The notes below the pieces were generated by a model. That model was not told the origin of the DNA, did no database searches, and saw only the letters and a program-made list of their open reading frames with translations. Shown here in pieces: positions 61,850 to 64,000 of a stretch of 64,000 bases of DNA. The translations under genes and the position numbers were made by a program. The number at the start of each line of letters is the position of its first letter. Position 1 is the stretch's first letter. The DNA comes from Saururus chinensis (lineage: Eukaryota; Streptophyta; Magnoliopsida; Piperales; Saururaceae): assembly GCA_035235625.1 (NCBI GenBank), contig CP141150.1, forward strand, positions 12,338,001 through 12,402,000, read 5' to 3'.

Positions 61850-63690
61850 TAAAAGAAAACTCTTAGACACGAGTTGACATATGTATTTGGATTCTAATAG
61901 TCTTAGTTATCTAATTAACTAGAAGATCCTAAGCTAGATTTCTATTTAGAATTCAAAAGAAAAAAAATTTCATGTAATGTGATTCAATAATTGTAAGTTT
62001 TATATATTTCAATATCTTTTAGCCAATAGAATTGTCCTCATAAAGATTATGGAGAAGAGCTACCTACTTAGGTTGGTTTAGGCTATTGTAAAACTACCAT
62101 TGCTTGACATCAAGAAAAATAAATAAAATAATAATAATAATAATAAATGATGCAAGTTGCAAGGATTTAGGAAAAGCTAACCCCTACAAATTAAAATAAT
62201 ATGAGGAAAAATATCATGACTTAGAAAAATGTATGGGCTTTTATCTTTTTAAGAGAAAAATGTACTTATATTCTAGCTAAAGTGAGTTAAAAAATGAGAT
62301 TTTTTTTACTAGGATCTAAATAAATTTGTTTAACTTTGAATAAGTGTATATTAATTTGGGGGATTAAAAATTAAAAAAGACAAGAGTTAAAAAACTTTGA
62401 TAGTTTTATTTAAAAATTAATAAAAGAAGATTAAAGTGTTAAAAAGAAGAAATAAAAATTAACAATTAGATACCAATGAAGTTTACTAATCTAAGGCAAG
62501 GTATAAATGAATATAATCTATGGTTACCTTTAGATTAAAGGAGTGTTAATTGAATATTTGTCAAAGAGAACTCAACTTTAATTGTTTTATTGTTTAATTT
62601 TTATTTTAAGCTATGATTATTGGAAAATTCTAATTTCAATGGATAATCTCTTGGAATAATTTTTGGAATTAATTAGATTTTTTTCTGAATTTTTTGAATT
62701 TTTTTATTTTTTACAAAATAAAAATTAGATTTATTTCAATATCGATTGATCAATCCCCGGAGCGAGAGCGATTGATCGCTGGTTATATTTTTTGTGTTGA
62801 AGTAATATTTTAAAAAATAGCTAAAGTCAAACCTTTTTATCTCACTCTAAACTCTACAGAAGAGTGCAAAAAAGATATAAAAGGCAATTTAGCATGAATC
62901 TATACGAGTTTATACTTAGATTTCAACCTCGATTTCAAGATCTACCGTGCGGCCATGGTATGAACCGAACTTTATTTTTTATTTCAAGTGATTTTTTTAA
63001 TGAAACTATTAATATAAGGAGAGGAAGTAATTAGGTCAACTCATCCAAAAAAAAACGATTAGCTCAATTTTTGGTAACATTAAATATTGTTGCAAGTGGT
63101 AGTGAATTTTGTTTAGTTGACCGTGATAGTCAGGGAAAGAATTAATGTGCAACATACAAGTGGTAGGGTCGGATAGACGTATCACCTTCCATTCTAGATA
63201 GCAAAAGCAGTGGACCAGAAGGCGCTTCGCATTGCAGATGCATTAAAGAGAACAAAATCTACTTCACCATTTACAGGGTCCTCTTTGACAGTTTAACGCA
63301 TGGGTCTCTATGGCTCTTAGGCAAATGGCCATAAACAGGGAAGGTCATATTCAGTTTGGCAATTACATATTGTTTTGTGGGCCATTGGATTTAGTTGTTA
63401 GCAGATGGTCCAAGCCTAACTATCTTGGCTTTGCCACACCTGGGACTAAACACATACGCATTTGTTCTCTCTATTAGCAGTACAAGAGAATTTGAATAGC
63501 CATACGAACTACATGACCAACACGGACAAAAGCCTTGAAATGGACTCTAGAGAGATCAGTTGCAGTTCTTAATCAAGTGAATATAAACTTGAACCAAACC
63601 CTGCGTTTCACTTGTTCATGGTTAATATAATCTTCAGGGCATACAAACAAATTAAATGGGGGCGGCTATTGAAATAATGGACTCATTCAC
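61850..63690. other. Intergenic, no gene recognised
   Basis: AT-rich sequence with an ATA-repeat (62127-62150) and a GATTGATC/CGATTGATCG motif near 62745. Only the last part (from about 63690) matches the chitinase upstream regions, in reverse orientation. Confidence 0.5.
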
Positions 63691-63761
63691 TAGTTTCCAA
63701 TGACCAGTTTGTCATGGTCCTCAACTGAACTCACGTACACGAAAGCATGTAATCTTAGACT

Positions 63762-63807
63762 AGTCAAAGGAAAACCACCTCTTCTTCCCTCCTTCAGTCT
63801 ATTTAAA
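63762..63807 (+). promoter_or_regulatory. Chitinase C core promoter: W-box and TATA box
   Basis: AGTCAA (63762-63767) is a W-box core in reverse; TATTTAAA (63800-63807) is the TATA box. The arrangement matches gene A closely. Confidence 0.65.
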
Positions 63808-63844
63808 CCCTCTCCTCCACCATGCAAGCGGTTCTATGCAAAAA

Positions 63845-64000
63845 ATGGGTGCTTGAACTTTGGTTCTTTTATTCTCTTTGGCAACCTTACTGCCTGCCCA
63901 CGCTGAACAGTGTGGCAGCCAAGCCGGCGGTGCCGTCTGCCCAGGAGGGCTGTGCTGCAGCCAGTACGGCTGGAGTGGCACCACCTCTGACTACTGTGGG
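63845..64000 (+). pseudogene. Class I chitinase C, 5' part, broken; runs off the window
   Basis: The ATG at 63845 matches the MGAW start of A and B, but the Trp codon is TGA (63854-63856), stopping translation after three residues. Beyond it the frame is intact: [16 protein letters not shown] signal peptide, then hevein domain [18 protein letters not shown] and [13 protein letters not shown] up to the window end. The conserved Cys in GWCGTT is Ser here, so one hevein disulfide is lost. The gene is on the plus strand, opposite to A and B. It is very likely a pseudogene; the rest lies to the right of the window. Confidence 0.85.

Noticed and set aside
63700-63906. 68-codon plus-strand frame spanning the start of chitinase C
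   Set aside because: It reads the signal-peptide region in a wrong phase and begins upstream of the TATA box.

Overview
This is nuclear DNA of a flowering plant. The evidence is intron-split class I (GH19) chitinase genes with a hevein domain, plant Ty3/gypsy chromoviruses primed by initiator-Met tRNA, Copia gag remnants, and hAT, CACTA, Mutator-type and Tourist-type DNA elements. The species cannot be told from the sequence. Between the chitinases the window is intergenic and dominated by transposable elements.

Layout. The window holds a local family of diverged duplications centred on chitinase genes. Segment I (about 1-31300) carries chitinase A, a deletion pseudogene at 28038-29074 on the minus strand. 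Segment II (about 31300-54840) carries chitinase B at 52772-54226 on the minus strand. B is the only intact gene here, with three exons and 323 codons. Segment III (about 54840 to the end) carries chitinase C on the plus strand, cut by the window end and already broken by a stop codon. The distal upstream module ('U') recurs at 1-3694, 31312-33053, 33944-37624 and, more diverged, 54840-56063 plus 58310-58640.

Elements that separate the copies: (1) a half CACTA element at 3695-5606; (2) a 13.1-kb nested gypsy insertion at 6574-19708 that splits a Copia gag relic. Its outer element has almost no internal sequence. The inner chromovirus keeps decayed gag, protease, RT, RNase H, integrase and chromodomain, plus an unexpected acidic ORF upstream of gag that runs, through one in-frame stop, into two zinc knuckles; (3) hAT-type elements at 29199-30790, 42007-47822 (itself split by a 3.6-kb solo LTR) and 56072-58301 (carrying exons that look like serine decarboxylase plus an unidentified gene); (4) small MITEs, one directly behind the chitinase stop codon; (5) a 449-bp inverted-repeat hairpin at 33212-33660; (6) a CACTA end with long subterminal arrays from 59014.

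Function. Chitinase B would make a secreted or vacuolar chitin-binding endochitinase for defence. All three promoters keep a TATTTAAA-type TATA box and an upstream TTGACT W-box, as expected for WRKY-responsive defence genes. The rest is mobile DNA in various states of decay. No CRISPR array, rRNA or tRNA gene was seen.
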